A DNA stretch of 11,794 bases from CAYFVR01 sp046541515 (GTDB taxonomy: Bacteria > Desulfobacterota > Desulfobacteria > Desulfobacterales > Desulfococcaceae): the NCBI GenBank assembly GCA_046541515.1, contig JBKHDD010000153.1, positions 1 to 11,794 of the forward strand, read 5' to 3'. Both the position numbers and the translations under genes were made by a program. Of the stretch, positions 1 to 7,093 are shown piece by piece. Position 1 is the first letter of the stretch, and every line of letters starts with the position of its first letter. The notes under the pieces are model-generated. The model saw only the letters and a program-made list of their open reading frames with translations. It was not told the origin of the DNA and did not search any database.

Positions 1-424
1 AGGTGGCGAGGTCGTTTTCGTACAGACCGACCCGGGCAAAGTTTCCCTGCCGGTAAAGGGAGGGCAGCGCGTACAGCTTCAACGACGCCAGTCCCTCCAC
101 GGTGACGCATCGGATATCCCGTTCCGCGAAGGGTTTCATCGTGGAATGCTGCCGTCTCACCCGTTCGAACACCGGATTTTCCGTCAGCAGGAAATCGATC
201 CGCAATCCTTCGAATTGACCTCGAGCGAAGTTTGTTTCCCGATGGGTCACCTGAATCTCGGGGATTTTCCGGACATCCGCAATCGCCATGATCAGGTCGA
301 TGTCCTCGGTGTTTCTCCCCTCCACGTACTGAAGCATGGCAATTCCGCCCACCAACAGATAGTCCACCTCTCGCTCGGAAAGGAGATCGAACAACGTCGA
401 GACGGTTTCCAGAAGGCGGTCCAT
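1..424 (-). CDS. Nucleotidyltransferase-like protein (AbiEii/DUF6036 type), 3' end outside window
   Basis: This reading frame stays open from 424 to the left edge (about 141 residues), so the C-terminus is missing. The sequence carries a nucleotidyltransferase signature: Gly-Gly at residues 26-27 in LLVGGIAML, the Asp-x-Asp pair at 41/43 in TEDIDL, and a third acidic residue, Asp77, in LRIDFLL. Around residues 110-140 is a segment rich in KLYALPSLYRQG, typical of stand-alone nucleotidyltransferases annotated as AbiEii/DUF6036-like, many of which are toxin components that transfer nucleotides to RNA. I chose the ATG at 424 because GGAG sits 5 bases upstream. An in-frame ATG at 523 would add 33 Arg-rich residues with a poorer ribosome site. 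The gene diverges from the XRE gene at 691. The family fold is clear; the substrate and any antitoxin partner are not visible here. Confidence 0.8.
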   Translation of the reverse strand, partial: MDRLLETVSTLFDLLSEREVDYLLVGGIAMLQYVEGRNTEDIDLIMAIADVRKIPEIQVTHRETNFARGQFEGLRIDFLLTENPVFERVRRQHSTMKPFAERDIRCVTVEGLASLKLYALPSLYRQGNFARVGLYENDLAT

Positions 425-600
425 GGGGACTCCGTTTTCCCGGCGGCGTCGCGGGTTGAACGCGACCGCGTTTCGGACGACTCGGCCGATGGAGGGAGGG
501 CGCTTTGCTTCGGTCGCAGACATATGATATCGTTTCCGCAAGGAACTTGTCGGTGGAGGGATCGACTTCCCATCTTTGGAAAGTCCGTTTCCTGTCCCAA

Positions 601-629
601 GACATAGCCGATGTTGCCAAGAAGGTCAA
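601..629 (-). promoter_or_regulatory. Possible sigma70-type promoter for the nucleotidyltransferase gene
   Basis: On the minus strand a TTGACC -35-like box (624-629) is followed after 17 bases by a TATGTC -10-like box (601-606). The -35 is good and the -10 is weak. It would give a leader of roughly 170 bases before the ATG at 424, or about 70 before the alternative ATG at 523. It overlaps the proposed plus-strand promoter. This is a consensus match by eye only. Confidence 0.3.
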
Positions 630-643
630 AATTTGGTTTATGC
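614..643 (+). promoter_or_regulatory. Possible sigma70-type promoter for the XRE regulator gene
   Basis: TTGCCA (614-619) and TATGCT (638-643) are separated by 18 bases, about 48 bases upstream of the ATG at 691. The boxes match the sigma70 consensus at 5 of 6 and 4 of 6 positions. The site interleaves with a candidate promoter on the other strand, so the XRE protein or RNA polymerase competition could link the two divergent genes. That regulatory link is inference. Confidence 0.35.
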
Positions 644-690
644 TTTGCGGGCGATATAAGTCTCCGTCAAGAGCGGGGAGGAGCGGAAAT

Positions 691-972
691 ATGAATACCA
701 GTCGAATCGGAGGCCATTTCGATGATTTTCTGGAGGGGGAAGGAGTCCTTCAGGAGTTGGAGGCTCTTGCGGCCAAGAGGGTGCTCGCATTCCTGATCGA
801 CCAAGAAATGAAACAGCGGGGGCTTTCCAAAACCGCCATGGCCAAACAGATGGAAACCAGCCGGGCCGCTCTGGACCGCCTTTTGAATCCCGAAAACGAC
901 GCGGTTACCCTGAAAACGATGTGGAAGGCCGCTTCGGTGCTCGGCAAACGCCTACATATCGAAATCGCGTAA
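691..972 (+). CDS. XRE-family helix-turn-helix protein, antitoxin-like (93 aa)
   Basis: This is a small DNA-binding protein with an XRE/Cro-type helix-turn-helix at about residues 34-88. The recognisable core is QRGLSKTAMAKQMETSR, followed by the ALDRLLNPENDAVTL segment seen in HigA-like and orphan XRE antitoxins. The N-terminal 30 residues (FDDFLEGEGVLQELEALAAKR) are also typical of this group. The start at 691 is chosen because a strong GGGGAGGAG ribosome site lies just upstream; the same frame is open back to 505, but that part overlaps the neighbouring gene's 5' region and looks non-coding. In this family a RelE/HigB-like toxin usually precedes the regulator. None is present in 525-690, and the next upstream gene is the divergent nucleotidyltransferase. 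It is either a solitary regulator or the control protein of that gene. Confidence 0.85.
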   Translation: MNTSRIGGHFDDFLEGEGVLQELEALAAKRVLAFLIDQEMKQRGLSKTAMAKQMETSRAALDRLLNPENDAVTLKTMWKAASVLGKRLHIEIA

Positions 973-1045
973 CTTTCCTCGTTTTTTGGTTCGGAGTCCT
1001 CCTTCTCCGCCTTTTTGGATCGGATGTTGAGGAATTCCGAATCCC

Positions 1046-1084
1046 AAAAAAAACGCCCGCCGGCATTCCCGCCGACGGGCGTTT
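1046..1084 (-). terminator. Rho-independent terminator at the end of the nuo operon (probably bidirectional)
   Basis: A strong inverted repeat (1051-1064 with 1071-1084, one internal mismatch, 6-base loop) forms a GC-rich stem. On the minus strand it is followed by an uninterrupted run of eight T residues (complement of 1046-1053), starting 27 bases after the nuoN stop codon. This is a classic intrinsic terminator for nuo transcription. In the plus direction the stem is followed by a broken T-rich stretch (1081-1096), so it may also stop the XRE transcript that ends at 972. Confidence 0.9.
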
Positions 1085-1111
1085 CCATTTTCTTTTCGGC
1101 CGACTCCCCGG

Positions 1112-2554
1112 TCAGTAAAACCGCAACATCCTCGCCGCCGACTGGGCCATTTCGATGAGCTGCGTCGGATACACCCCGATCACCACCATGGCGGCGACGA
1201 GGCCGCCGGCCAGGAGGCGGATTCCGGGGGTGACCCGGAGCGGGGGCGGTTCGGTTTCGGGCTCCAGCAGGTAGGCGGCCCGGAGCACCAGCAGGTAGTA
1301 GTAGAGCGAAATGACCACGTTGATCATGGCGATGATGATCAGCGTGAGGTAGCCCTTGTTCATGGCCGCCAGGAAGACCAGCAATTTGCCGGTGAAGCCG
1401 ATGGTCGGCGGGACCCCCGCCAGCCCGAACAGGGCCATCATCAACGCCAGAGCCAAAATGGGCGCGCGGCGGTGGAGGCCCGCCAGTTCGTCCACCCGGA
1501 TGTTCCGGCCGTCGTCGGCCACCACCACGACCACCAGGAAGCAGGTGAACTTCATCAGCAGCACCGCCAGCGCGTAGAAAATGGCGCTGGCGTATCCGGC
1601 GGTGGTCATGGCCAGAACGCCGATCATCACGTAGCCGCCGTGGGCCACGCTGGAGAAGGCCAGCAGCCGCTTCAGATCCTTTTGCACGATGGCGGAGAGG
1701 TTCCCCACCGTCATGGAGATGATCGCCAGGGTCACCAAAACGTGGGCCAAGGCGTCGCTGCCGTTTCCGGCCAGGGCCACCACCCGGACCAGCACCGCGA
1801 TGGCCGCCACCTTGGAGGCGGTGGAGACGTAGGCCGCCACCGGGTTGGCCGCCCCTTCGTACACGTCCGCCGCCCAGAAGTGGAAAGGAAACACCGCCAG
1901 CTTGAAGAAGAAGCCGCAGAGGATCATCACCAGTCCGGCGGCCACCACCGGCTCGCCGATTTTGCCGGGCACGATCTCCATCAGCCGGACCACTTCCATG
2001 GCCCCGGTGGTTCCGTACAGCAGCGCCATGCCGAACAGCATGACGGCGGAGGCCGACGCGCCGATGAGGAAGTATTTGATCCCCGCGTCCACGCCGTACC
2101 CCCGCTGCGGTTGGGACTTGGGCGCTTCCCGCCGCAGGAATACCAGGATGTACAGCGAATAACTGGACAGCTCCAGGGCGATGTAGAGCGTCAGCAGGTG
2201 GACGCTGCCGGCCAGCATCATCATGGAGAGGGTGCAGACGGACAGCAGCAGATAGAACTCGGGATGGCGCTTTTCGTCCACGCCCGGCAGGTGGGAGCAG
2301 AGGCAGACCACCAGAAAGAGGCCCATGAGCAGCAGCGTCTTGAAGACCTGGGAGAAGAGATCCACCCGGTACGCGCCGTGAAACAGGCTGTCCTCCACGC
2401 CCAGACAGGCCACGGCCACGCCGATCCCCGCCGCAGTCATGGAGAGCGCCACGAGATAATCCCGGCGCGGGTCCGGGCGCAGCATGGAAAACAGCAGAAA
2501 GACGCCGGCGAGCGCCAGCGTGTACAGCTCGGGGCCGAAGGAAATCGGGTTCAT
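1112..2554 (-). CDS. nuoN: NADH-quinone oxidoreductase subunit N (NuoN)
   Basis: NuoN is one of the three antiporter-like membrane subunits of complex I, thought to carry protons in the membrane arm while NADH is oxidised and quinone reduced. The 480-aa product is close to the usual 480-490 and is almost entirely hydrophobic, with about 13-14 membrane segments. Expected ion-path residues are present: Glu128 in YIALELSSYSLY (TM5 Glu) and Lys218 in GFFFKLAVFPFHFW (TM7 Lys). The SVAHGGYVMIGVLA segment is also typical of the subunit. It is the last gene of the operon: its ATG overlaps the nuoM stop by one base (TAATG), so translation is probably coupled, and the terminator follows at once. No strong separate ribosome site is visible. 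Nothing in the reading frame suggests damage. Confidence 0.97.
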   Translation of the reverse strand: MNPISFGPELYTLALAGVFLLFSMLRPDPRRDYLVALSMTAAGIGVAVACLGVEDSLFHGAYRVDLFSQVFKTLLLMGLFLVVCLCSHLPGVDEKRHPEFYLLLSVCTLSMMMLAGSVHLLTLYIALELSSYSLYILVFLRREAPKSQPQRGYGVDAGIKYFLIGASASAVMLFGMALLYGTTGAMEVVRLMEIVPGKIGEPVVAAGLVMILCGFFFKLAVFPFHFWAADVYEGAANPVAAYVSTASKVAAIAVLVRVVALAGNGSDALAHVLVTLAIISMTVGNLSAIVQKDLKRLLAFSSVAHGGYVMIGVLAMTTAGYASAIFYALAVLLMKFTCFLVVVVVADDGRNIRVDELAGLHRRAPILALALMMALFGLAGVPPTIGFTGKLLVFLAAMNKGYLTLIIIAMINVVISLYYYLLVLRAAYLLEPETEPPPLRVTPGIRLLAGGLVAAMVVIGVYPTQLIEMAQSAARMLRFY

Positions 2555-4032
2555 TAGGGCAACCTGTTCAGGAATGGGATGGAAGCGGTCTGGATCATGT
2601 CGAACATCAGCGACGGGAAAAGTCCGAACAGCACGATCACCGACACCAGGATCATCCGGGGAATGCCCAGGGCGAGCGACACGTCGGGCAGCCCGGCGAA
2701 CTTGGGATTTTCCTCCCCGTAGCAGGCCCGCTGCACCACCCGCAGCATGAAGAGGGCGCTAATCACCAGCCCGCAGATGGCCAGGGTTCCGTAGAGCGGA
2801 TAAACCTTGAAGCTGGCGATGAAGACCGTCAGCTCGGCCCAGAAGCTGGCCAGGCAGGGGACGCCGATTCCGGCCAGGGCCGCCACGATGAAATAGCCGG
2901 TGGCCACCGGCATGGTCTTGGCCAGCCCGCCCAGGTCCGGGATGATTTTGGTGTGGGTCTTGTCGTAGATGTAGCCGACGGACGAGAAGAAAAGGGCGGT
3001 CATCACGCCGTGGGCGAACATCTGGAAGACCGCGCCGTTGAGCCCGTCCACCGTCATGGTGGCCAGCCCCAGCCCCACGATCCCCATGTGGGAGACCGAG
3101 GAGTAGCCGATGCAGAATTTCAGGTCGGTCTGGCGAAGCCCCACGAAGGCCCCGTAGACGATGCCCACCGTGGCCAGCAACGCCATGAGCGGCGCCCAGT
3201 AGACCCAGCCCTCGGGGCACATGAACATCCCCAGCCGCAAGACGCCGAAGGCGCCGATCTTCATCAGAACGCCGGCGTGGATCATGGAGACGGCCGTGGG
3301 CGCGGCCACGTGGCCCACCGGCGACCAGGTGTGGAACGGCCAGACGCCGGCCAGAATCCCGAAGCCGATGTAGAAGAAAAGAAAGGCCAGCCGCTGCTGG
3401 AACGGGGTGAAGGTGTCCGGTTTCATCAGCTCCAGCAGGTTGAAGGTGTCCATGCCGGAGACCACCACCAGATAGACGATCCCCGGCAGGATGAGGGCGC
3501 TGCCGGCCAGCAGATACAGGGTCAGCTTCATGGCCCCGTATTCCTTGTTGGTGGAGCCCCAGATGGCGATGAGCAGGTACATGGGAAAGAGGGAAACGTC
3601 GTACCAGACGAAGATGAAAAAGAGGTCCAGCGCGACGAACATCCCGTACACGGCGGTCACCAGCAGGAAGATCATGGCGAAGAACTCCTTCACCCGCAAC
3701 GTCATTTCCCACATGGTCAACACGCCGGTGAAAAAGACGATCCCGGTCAGCAGCAGCATGGGGACGCTGAAGCCGTCCACCGCGTTGAAATAGCTGATTC
3801 CCAGGCCGGGAATCCACTCCATTTTCTCCGCGAACTGGAAACCGCCCAAGTCCTTGTCGTAGGCCACGAAGACGTAGATCGACAGGATCAGGGTGAGGCC
3901 CGAAAAAATGGCGCTGACCCATTTGATCTCCCGGTCTCGGCTCGGCGGCATGAACAGGATGATCAGAAGCCCCGCCAGGCAGCTCAGGAGGATGGCGGAA
4001 AGAACGGGAAATCCGGCGTAATGAATCTGCAT
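2554..4032 (-). CDS. nuoM: NADH-quinone oxidoreductase subunit M (NuoM), variant lacking canonical TM5 Glu and TM7 Lys
   Basis: NuoM is the middle antiporter-like subunit of the complex I membrane arm. The 492-aa product (E. coli about 509) has around 14 membrane segments and clear family landmarks: WPFHTWSPVGHVAAPTA (231-247), AGVLMKIGAFG (253-263, conserved TM8 Lys258), SSVSHMGIVGLG and SFWAELTVF. The position normally held by the essential TM5 Glu (E144 in E. coli) is Asp145 here, in FVWYDVSLFPMYLL. The TM7 Lys (K234 in E. coli) aligns with Leu227 in FGILAGVWPFH. I checked both codons: GAC at 3600-3598 and CTG at 3354-3352. GHVAAPTAVSM-type NuoM proteins exist as a subfamily, so this may be lineage-typical and not damage. 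The start follows an AAGGTGA ribosome site 27 bases after nuoL, and the stop overlaps nuoN. Confidence 0.96.
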   Translation of the reverse strand: MQIHYAGFPVLSAILLSCLAGLLIILFMPPSRDREIKWVSAIFSGLTLILSIYVFVAYDKDLGGFQFAEKMEWIPGLGISYFNAVDGFSVPMLLLTGIVFFTGVLTMWEMTLRVKEFFAMIFLLVTAVYGMFVALDLFFIFVWYDVSLFPMYLLIAIWGSTNKEYGAMKLTLYLLAGSALILPGIVYLVVVSGMDTFNLLELMKPDTFTPFQQRLAFLFFYIGFGILAGVWPFHTWSPVGHVAAPTAVSMIHAGVLMKIGAFGVLRLGMFMCPEGWVYWAPLMALLATVGIVYGAFVGLRQTDLKFCIGYSSVSHMGIVGLGLATMTVDGLNGAVFQMFAHGVMTALFFSSVGYIYDKTHTKIIPDLGGLAKTMPVATGYFIVAALAGIGVPCLASFWAELTVFIASFKVYPLYGTLAICGLVISALFMLRVVQRACYGEENPKFAGLPDVSLALGIPRMILVSVIVLFGLFPSLMFDMIQTASIPFLNRLP

Positions 4033-4059
4033 CAGGGCGTCACCTTAATCGAAAAAATA

Positions 4060-5928
4060 TTACACGAAGAAGTAAAGGGCGAGAAAGACCACGACCGCGA
4101 ACACGACCATGAGCTTGTACTGGATCATGCTCAGGTGGAGTTCCGACAGAATCCGGCCGGTTTCCACCGTGCCCCGGGCCGAGCCGTCGATGGTCCCGTC
4201 GATCACCTTCTGGTCGTTGAGATGGCAGACCTTGGAGATTCCCTCGTAGACGGCGTTGTCCAAAAACCAGCGGTAAAAATGGTCGATGTACCAGCGCTGG
4301 GCGAACAGCTCCCGGATTTTCGGATATTTTTCCACGAAGCCGACCTGAGCCGCGCCCCGCCGTCCGAATTCCCACCAGGCCAGCGCCACCCCGCCGAAGG
4401 CCAGCGTCAGGGCCACCACCGGCAGCCAGGCATGGTGCGACCCGTGGCCCGCGTGGGGCGTGAGGAAGTGGGTCAGCGCTTCCTGGCCGAAGCCGAGAAC
4501 CAGCGTGACGGCGGCCAGAATCACCAGCGGGACCGCCATGGCCGTGTCGCCAAAGCCGCCGTGGTGTTCGGGTTTGTGTTCTTCGTCCCGGGTTTTGGGG
4601 AACAGAATGATGAAGATGAGCCGGAAGCTGTAGTAGGCGGTGAGGAACGCTCCCAGCAGCCCGGCGAGCAGCCAGACCGGGTTGGGATGGTCGGCCAGGA
4701 CGCCCATGATGGCCTCCTTGCTGAAAAAACCCGACAGCGGCGGCAGCCCGGCCAACGCGGCGGCGGCCAGCGTCATGCAGACCATGGGAATTTTCAGCCC
4801 GCGCCCGCCCATGCGGCCGATCTCGAACATGTCGTTGGTGTGGCAGGCGTGGATGAAGACGCCGGAGCAGAGAAAGAGCAGCGCCTTGAATCCGGCGTGG
4901 GTGGTCAGGTGGAAGGTTCCGGCGAAAAAGCCGCCGGCGGCCAGCCCCATGATCATGAAGCCGAGCTGGCTGATGGTGGAGAAGGCCCAGACCTGTTTGA
5001 TGTCCCGGGCCACCATGGCCATGGTGGAGGCCAGGAGCATGGAGATCGTCCCGACGGCGAGACAGATCGTCATGGCCGCGGGCGAAAGACTGAAGAAGGG
5101 GAAAATCCGGGCGAACAGGAAGACGCCGGCGGCCACCATGGTGGCCGAGTGGAGCAGGGCGGAAACCGGCGTGGGGCCTTCCATGGCGTCCGGCAGCCAG
5201 GTCAGCAGGGGAAATTGGGCGCTTTTTCCGGCCACCCCGCCGAAGATGAGCAGGGCGGAAAGGGTGATCATCGCCGGGGACATGTTGGCCGAGACTTCGG
5301 GGCCGTTCACTTTGAGGATGTCCAGGTCGCCCACGTTGAGCAGCACCAGCAGCAGCCCCAACAGAAAGGCCACGTCGCCCAACCGGGTCATCACGAAGGC
5401 TTTCTTGCCCGCCTGGGAAGCGCTCCATTTCTGGTAGTAGAAGCCGATGAGCAGGTAGGAGGCCAAGCCCACCAATTCCCAGAAGATGTAGAGTTGCAGC
5501 AGGGTCGGCGAGATGGTCAGGCTAATCATGGCCCAGGCGAAGAGCGACATGAAGGCGTAGTAGCGGGCGAAGCCGGGATCGCCGGCCATGTAGCCCAGGG
5601 AGTAGACCTGCACCAGAAAGCTGATGGTGGCGACGATGGCCATCATGAGCAGGCTGGTGGGGTCCAGCAGGACGCCCAGGGGAACGGTCATGGCCCCGGA
5701 GGTCATCCAGCGGACGCCGTAGCGCACCGGCTCTTCCATGCCCCAGTGGCGGGCCAGGAGGAAATAGGCGGAAAGCAGGGAGACCGAAACCGTGGCGATG
5801 GAGACGGTCGCGGCCGCGCGGGGACGGCTCCGCAGGAAGATCAGGATGACGGCGAAGGCGACCAGCGGCAGCCCGGCCGCGGCGAAGGCGGCGAGACAGG
5901 ACGGATCGGCGAGGGAAAAGGGCATCAT
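4060..5928 (-). CDS. nuoL: NADH-quinone oxidoreductase subunit L (NuoL)
   Basis: NuoL is the distal antiporter-like subunit of complex I, carrying the long lateral helix that braces the membrane arm. The 622-aa length matches the family (E. coli 613). Canonical ion-path residues are visible: Glu151 in FWELVGLASYLLIGFYY, Lys235 in GVAGKSAQFPLLTWLPDA, the GPTPVSALLHSATMVAAGV segment, and Lys in FFSKEAIMG. The C-terminal part (about 540-622, with WYIDHFYRWFLDNAVYEG) fits the lateral-helix and anchoring TM region. The start is one of two tandem ATGs (5928 or 5925). The gene lies 15 bases after nuoK and 27 bases before nuoM. The long antisense frame across this gene is a composition artefact. The protein looks intact and fully canonical, in contrast to the neighbouring NuoM. 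Confidence 0.97.
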   Translation of the reverse strand: MMPFSLADPSCLAAFAAAGLPLVAFAVILIFLRSRPRAAATVSIATVSVSLLSAYFLLARHWGMEEPVRYGVRWMTSGAMTVPLGVLLDPTSLLMMAIVATISFLVQVYSLGYMAGDPGFARYYAFMSLFAWAMISLTISPTLLQLYIFWELVGLASYLLIGFYYQKWSASQAGKKAFVMTRLGDVAFLLGLLLVLLNVGDLDILKVNGPEVSANMSPAMITLSALLIFGGVAGKSAQFPLLTWLPDAMEGPTPVSALLHSATMVAAGVFLFARIFPFFSLSPAAMTICLAVGTISMLLASTMAMVARDIKQVWAFSTISQLGFMIMGLAAGGFFAGTFHLTTHAGFKALLFLCSGVFIHACHTNDMFEIGRMGGRGLKIPMVCMTLAAAALAGLPPLSGFFSKEAIMGVLADHPNPVWLLAGLLGAFLTAYYSFRLIFIILFPKTRDEEHKPEHHGGFGDTAMAVPLVILAAVTLVLGFGQEALTHFLTPHAGHGSHHAWLPVVALTLAFGGVALAWWEFGRRGAAQVGFVEKYPKIRELFAQRWYIDHFYRWFLDNAVYEGISKVCHLNDQKVIDGTIDGSARGTVETGRILSELHLSMIQYKLMVVFAVVVFLALYFFV

Positions 5929-5943
5929 ATCCGTTTCGATCGG

Positions 5944-6255
5944 TTACAGGTTGCAGGTGTCGCGGTCGATGCAGCCCGGGTCCAGGGTGCCTTCGCGCCG
6001 GTAGGCGGCCACGACCAGGGCGAGCCCGATGGAGACCTCGGTGGCGGCCACGGCCAGGATGAACAGGACCACGGCCTGCCCCTCGATCTGGCCCCAATGG
6101 AGGGCCGCGCCCACGAAGGCCACGGCCGCCGCGTTCAGCATGATCTCCAGGCCGATGAGGACCATGATCAGGTTCCGGCGGGTGACGGCGCAGAACATGC
6201 CCATGAGAAACAGGATTCCCGCCAGCAGGAGTACGTGGCTGAAGGGGACGATCAT
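5944..6255 (-). CDS. nuoK: NADH-quinone oxidoreductase subunit K (NuoK)
   Basis: NuoK is a three-helix membrane subunit that links the quinone site region to the antiporter-like subunits of complex I. The 103-aa product (usual about 100) holds both conserved buried glutamates, Glu37 in LIGLEIMLNA and Glu73 in AATEVSIGLAL. The ATG at 6255 overlaps the nuoJ stop as ATGA, so the two are translationally coupled. The same frame stays open further upstream inside nuoJ, but the ATGA junction and the family N-terminus (IVPFSHVLLLAGILF) fix the start. The tail, LDPGCIDRDTCNL, has two cysteines and is the least conserved part. Confidence 0.97.
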   Translation of the reverse strand: MIVPFSHVLLLAGILFLMGMFCAVTRRNLIMVLIGLEIMLNAAAVAFVGAALHWGQIEGQAVVLFILAVAATEVSIGLALVVAAYRREGTLDPGCIDRDTCNL

Positions 6256-6770
6256 AAGGACGGGTCCTCCGCGGCGTTGTCGTCGGTTTTGCCCAGGTGC
6301 AGCGCGCCGATCACGGCGATGAGCAGCAGCAGCGAGGCGATTTCGATGGCCAGCCAGTGTTTCCGGAAGAGGAATTCCCCGAAGCGGATCGGCTCCACGG
6401 TGGCCAGGGTCAGGGTCTTGCCGGTTTCGGGATCGCCGAAGGCCAGCAGGGTCACGGCGATGAGGGTGACGGCCCCCAGCGCGGCGGCGGGCAGCCATTG
6501 CCGGAGGCGGAACAGCGGCTCTTGGGGATCATCGGTGCGGATCATCATGACGATGAACAGGAACAGAATCATGATGGCCCCGGCGTAGATGATGACCTCC
6601 AGCGCGGCCAGGAAGGGCGCGCCGAGCATGTAAAACAGCAGCGCGGTCCCGAAGAAGGAGAAGACCAGATAGACCACCACGTGGGCCAGGTCCCGCCGGG
6701 TGATGGCGAGCCCCGTGGACACGACGATCTCGGCGGCCAGCAGGTAAAACAGGGCGGAGTAGAGGGTCAT
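6252..6770 (-). CDS. nuoJ: NADH-quinone oxidoreductase subunit J (NuoJ)
   Basis: NuoJ is a five-helix membrane subunit beside the quinone channel of complex I; its TM3 is known to change shape during turnover. The 172-aa product shows the family core AALEVIIYAGAIMILFLF (55-72) and the N-terminal AITRRDLAHVVVYL. It is the first nuo gene downstream of the inserted accessory block. No convincing promoter stands directly upstream, and its expression presumably depends on read-through from the upstream operon or from the block. The ribosome site is weak (GGGA about 7 bases upstream). Its ATG overlaps the stop of a possible 11-codon ORF as ATGA, so translation may be coupled to the zinc-ribbon gene before it. 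The stop overlaps nuoK. Confidence 0.97.
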   Translation of the reverse strand: MTLYSALFYLLAAEIVVSTGLAITRRDLAHVVVYLVFSFFGTALLFYMLGAPFLAALEVIIYAGAIMILFLFIVMMIRTDDPQEPLFRLRQWLPAAALGAVTLIAVTLLAFGDPETGKTLTLATVEPIRFGEFLFRKHWLAIEIASLLLLIAVIGALHLGKTDDNAAEDPSL

Positions 6771-6802
6771 GGGGTGGTCCCGTTTGGTTTGGAATCGATC
6801 AT
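6767..6802 (-). other. 11-codon ORF bridging the zinc-ribbon gene and nuoJ
   Basis: Reading the minus strand, ATG at 6802 overlaps the zinc-ribbon gene stop as ATGA. The frame then encodes MIDSKPNGTTP and stops in a TGA that overlaps the nuoJ ATG, again as ATGA. A GGAAAA stretch sits just upstream of its ATG. It could relay ribosomes from the upstream gene to nuoJ, which has a poor ribosome site of its own. It may be coincidence; no conservation can be judged here. Confidence 0.25.
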
Positions 6803-7062
6803 GGTTTTTCCGGCCGAAGTTCCCCGAAATGTTCCATGGGAACCGGCACTTGGGTTTTCGCCTTTTTCCCTTGGTGATGGATGGCGTTGAATTCGTTTTC
6901 GATTTTTTTCAGAACCGGTGCCTGAAAGTATTGCTCTCCGCAGTATTCGCACTCCTCGCACGGCACATGGTTGACGATCAGAAATTTGTCGTTGCGTCGA
7001 TAGATGTACTGCGTCCGGGTGTACCTGAAGTTTTTATTTCCACAGGAAAGGCAAGTTTTCAT
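6799..7062 (-). CDS. YgiT/MqsA-type zinc-ribbon protein (87 aa), antitoxin-like, toxin partner not seen
   Basis: The protein has the two-knuckle zinc ribbon of YgiT-type proteins: Cys4-x-x-Cys7 in MKTCLSCGNK and Cys38-x-x-Cys41 in CEECEYCGEQYF, with an extra Cys35. In MqsA this N-terminal domain binds the MqsR toxin; short versions like this are usually encoded next to a DUF4258/MqsR-like toxin. No such toxin is found here. The segment upstream is occupied by the hairpin repeat, which may have replaced it. The start at 7062 is chosen from the family N-terminus; the frame is open back to 7269 only through the repeat. The ribosome site is poor. The C-terminal 30 residues after the ribbon (KKIENEFNAIHHQGKKAK) are basic, and no DNA-binding helix-turn-helix of the MqsA type is visible. 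The stop is in ATGA overlap with a small ORF leading to nuoJ. Confidence 0.85.
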   Translation of the reverse strand: MKTCLSCGNKNFRYTRTQYIYRRNDKFLIVNHVPCEECEYCGEQYFQAPVLKKIENEFNAIHHQGKKAKTQVPVPMEHFGELRPEKP

Positions 7063-7093
7063 GGGTTTGTTTTTTAGGCGATTTGCGGGGAAG

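Noticed and set aside
505..690. Extended N-terminus for the XRE gene
   Set aside because: The strong ribosome site at about 677-683 and the family N-terminus start at 691; the upstream residues resemble no domain.
1472..2557. 361-codon plus-strand frame across nuoN
   Set aside because: Same composition effect: a His/Gln/Gly-rich shadow of nuoN.
2953..6588. A 1211-codon plus-strand open frame antisense to nuoM-nuoL-nuoK-nuoJ
   Set aside because: Its translation is rich in His, Gly, Asp, Gln and Glu with no fold-like pattern, and it mirrors GC-rich membrane-protein codons on the other strand. The minus-strand Nuo proteins are unmistakable.
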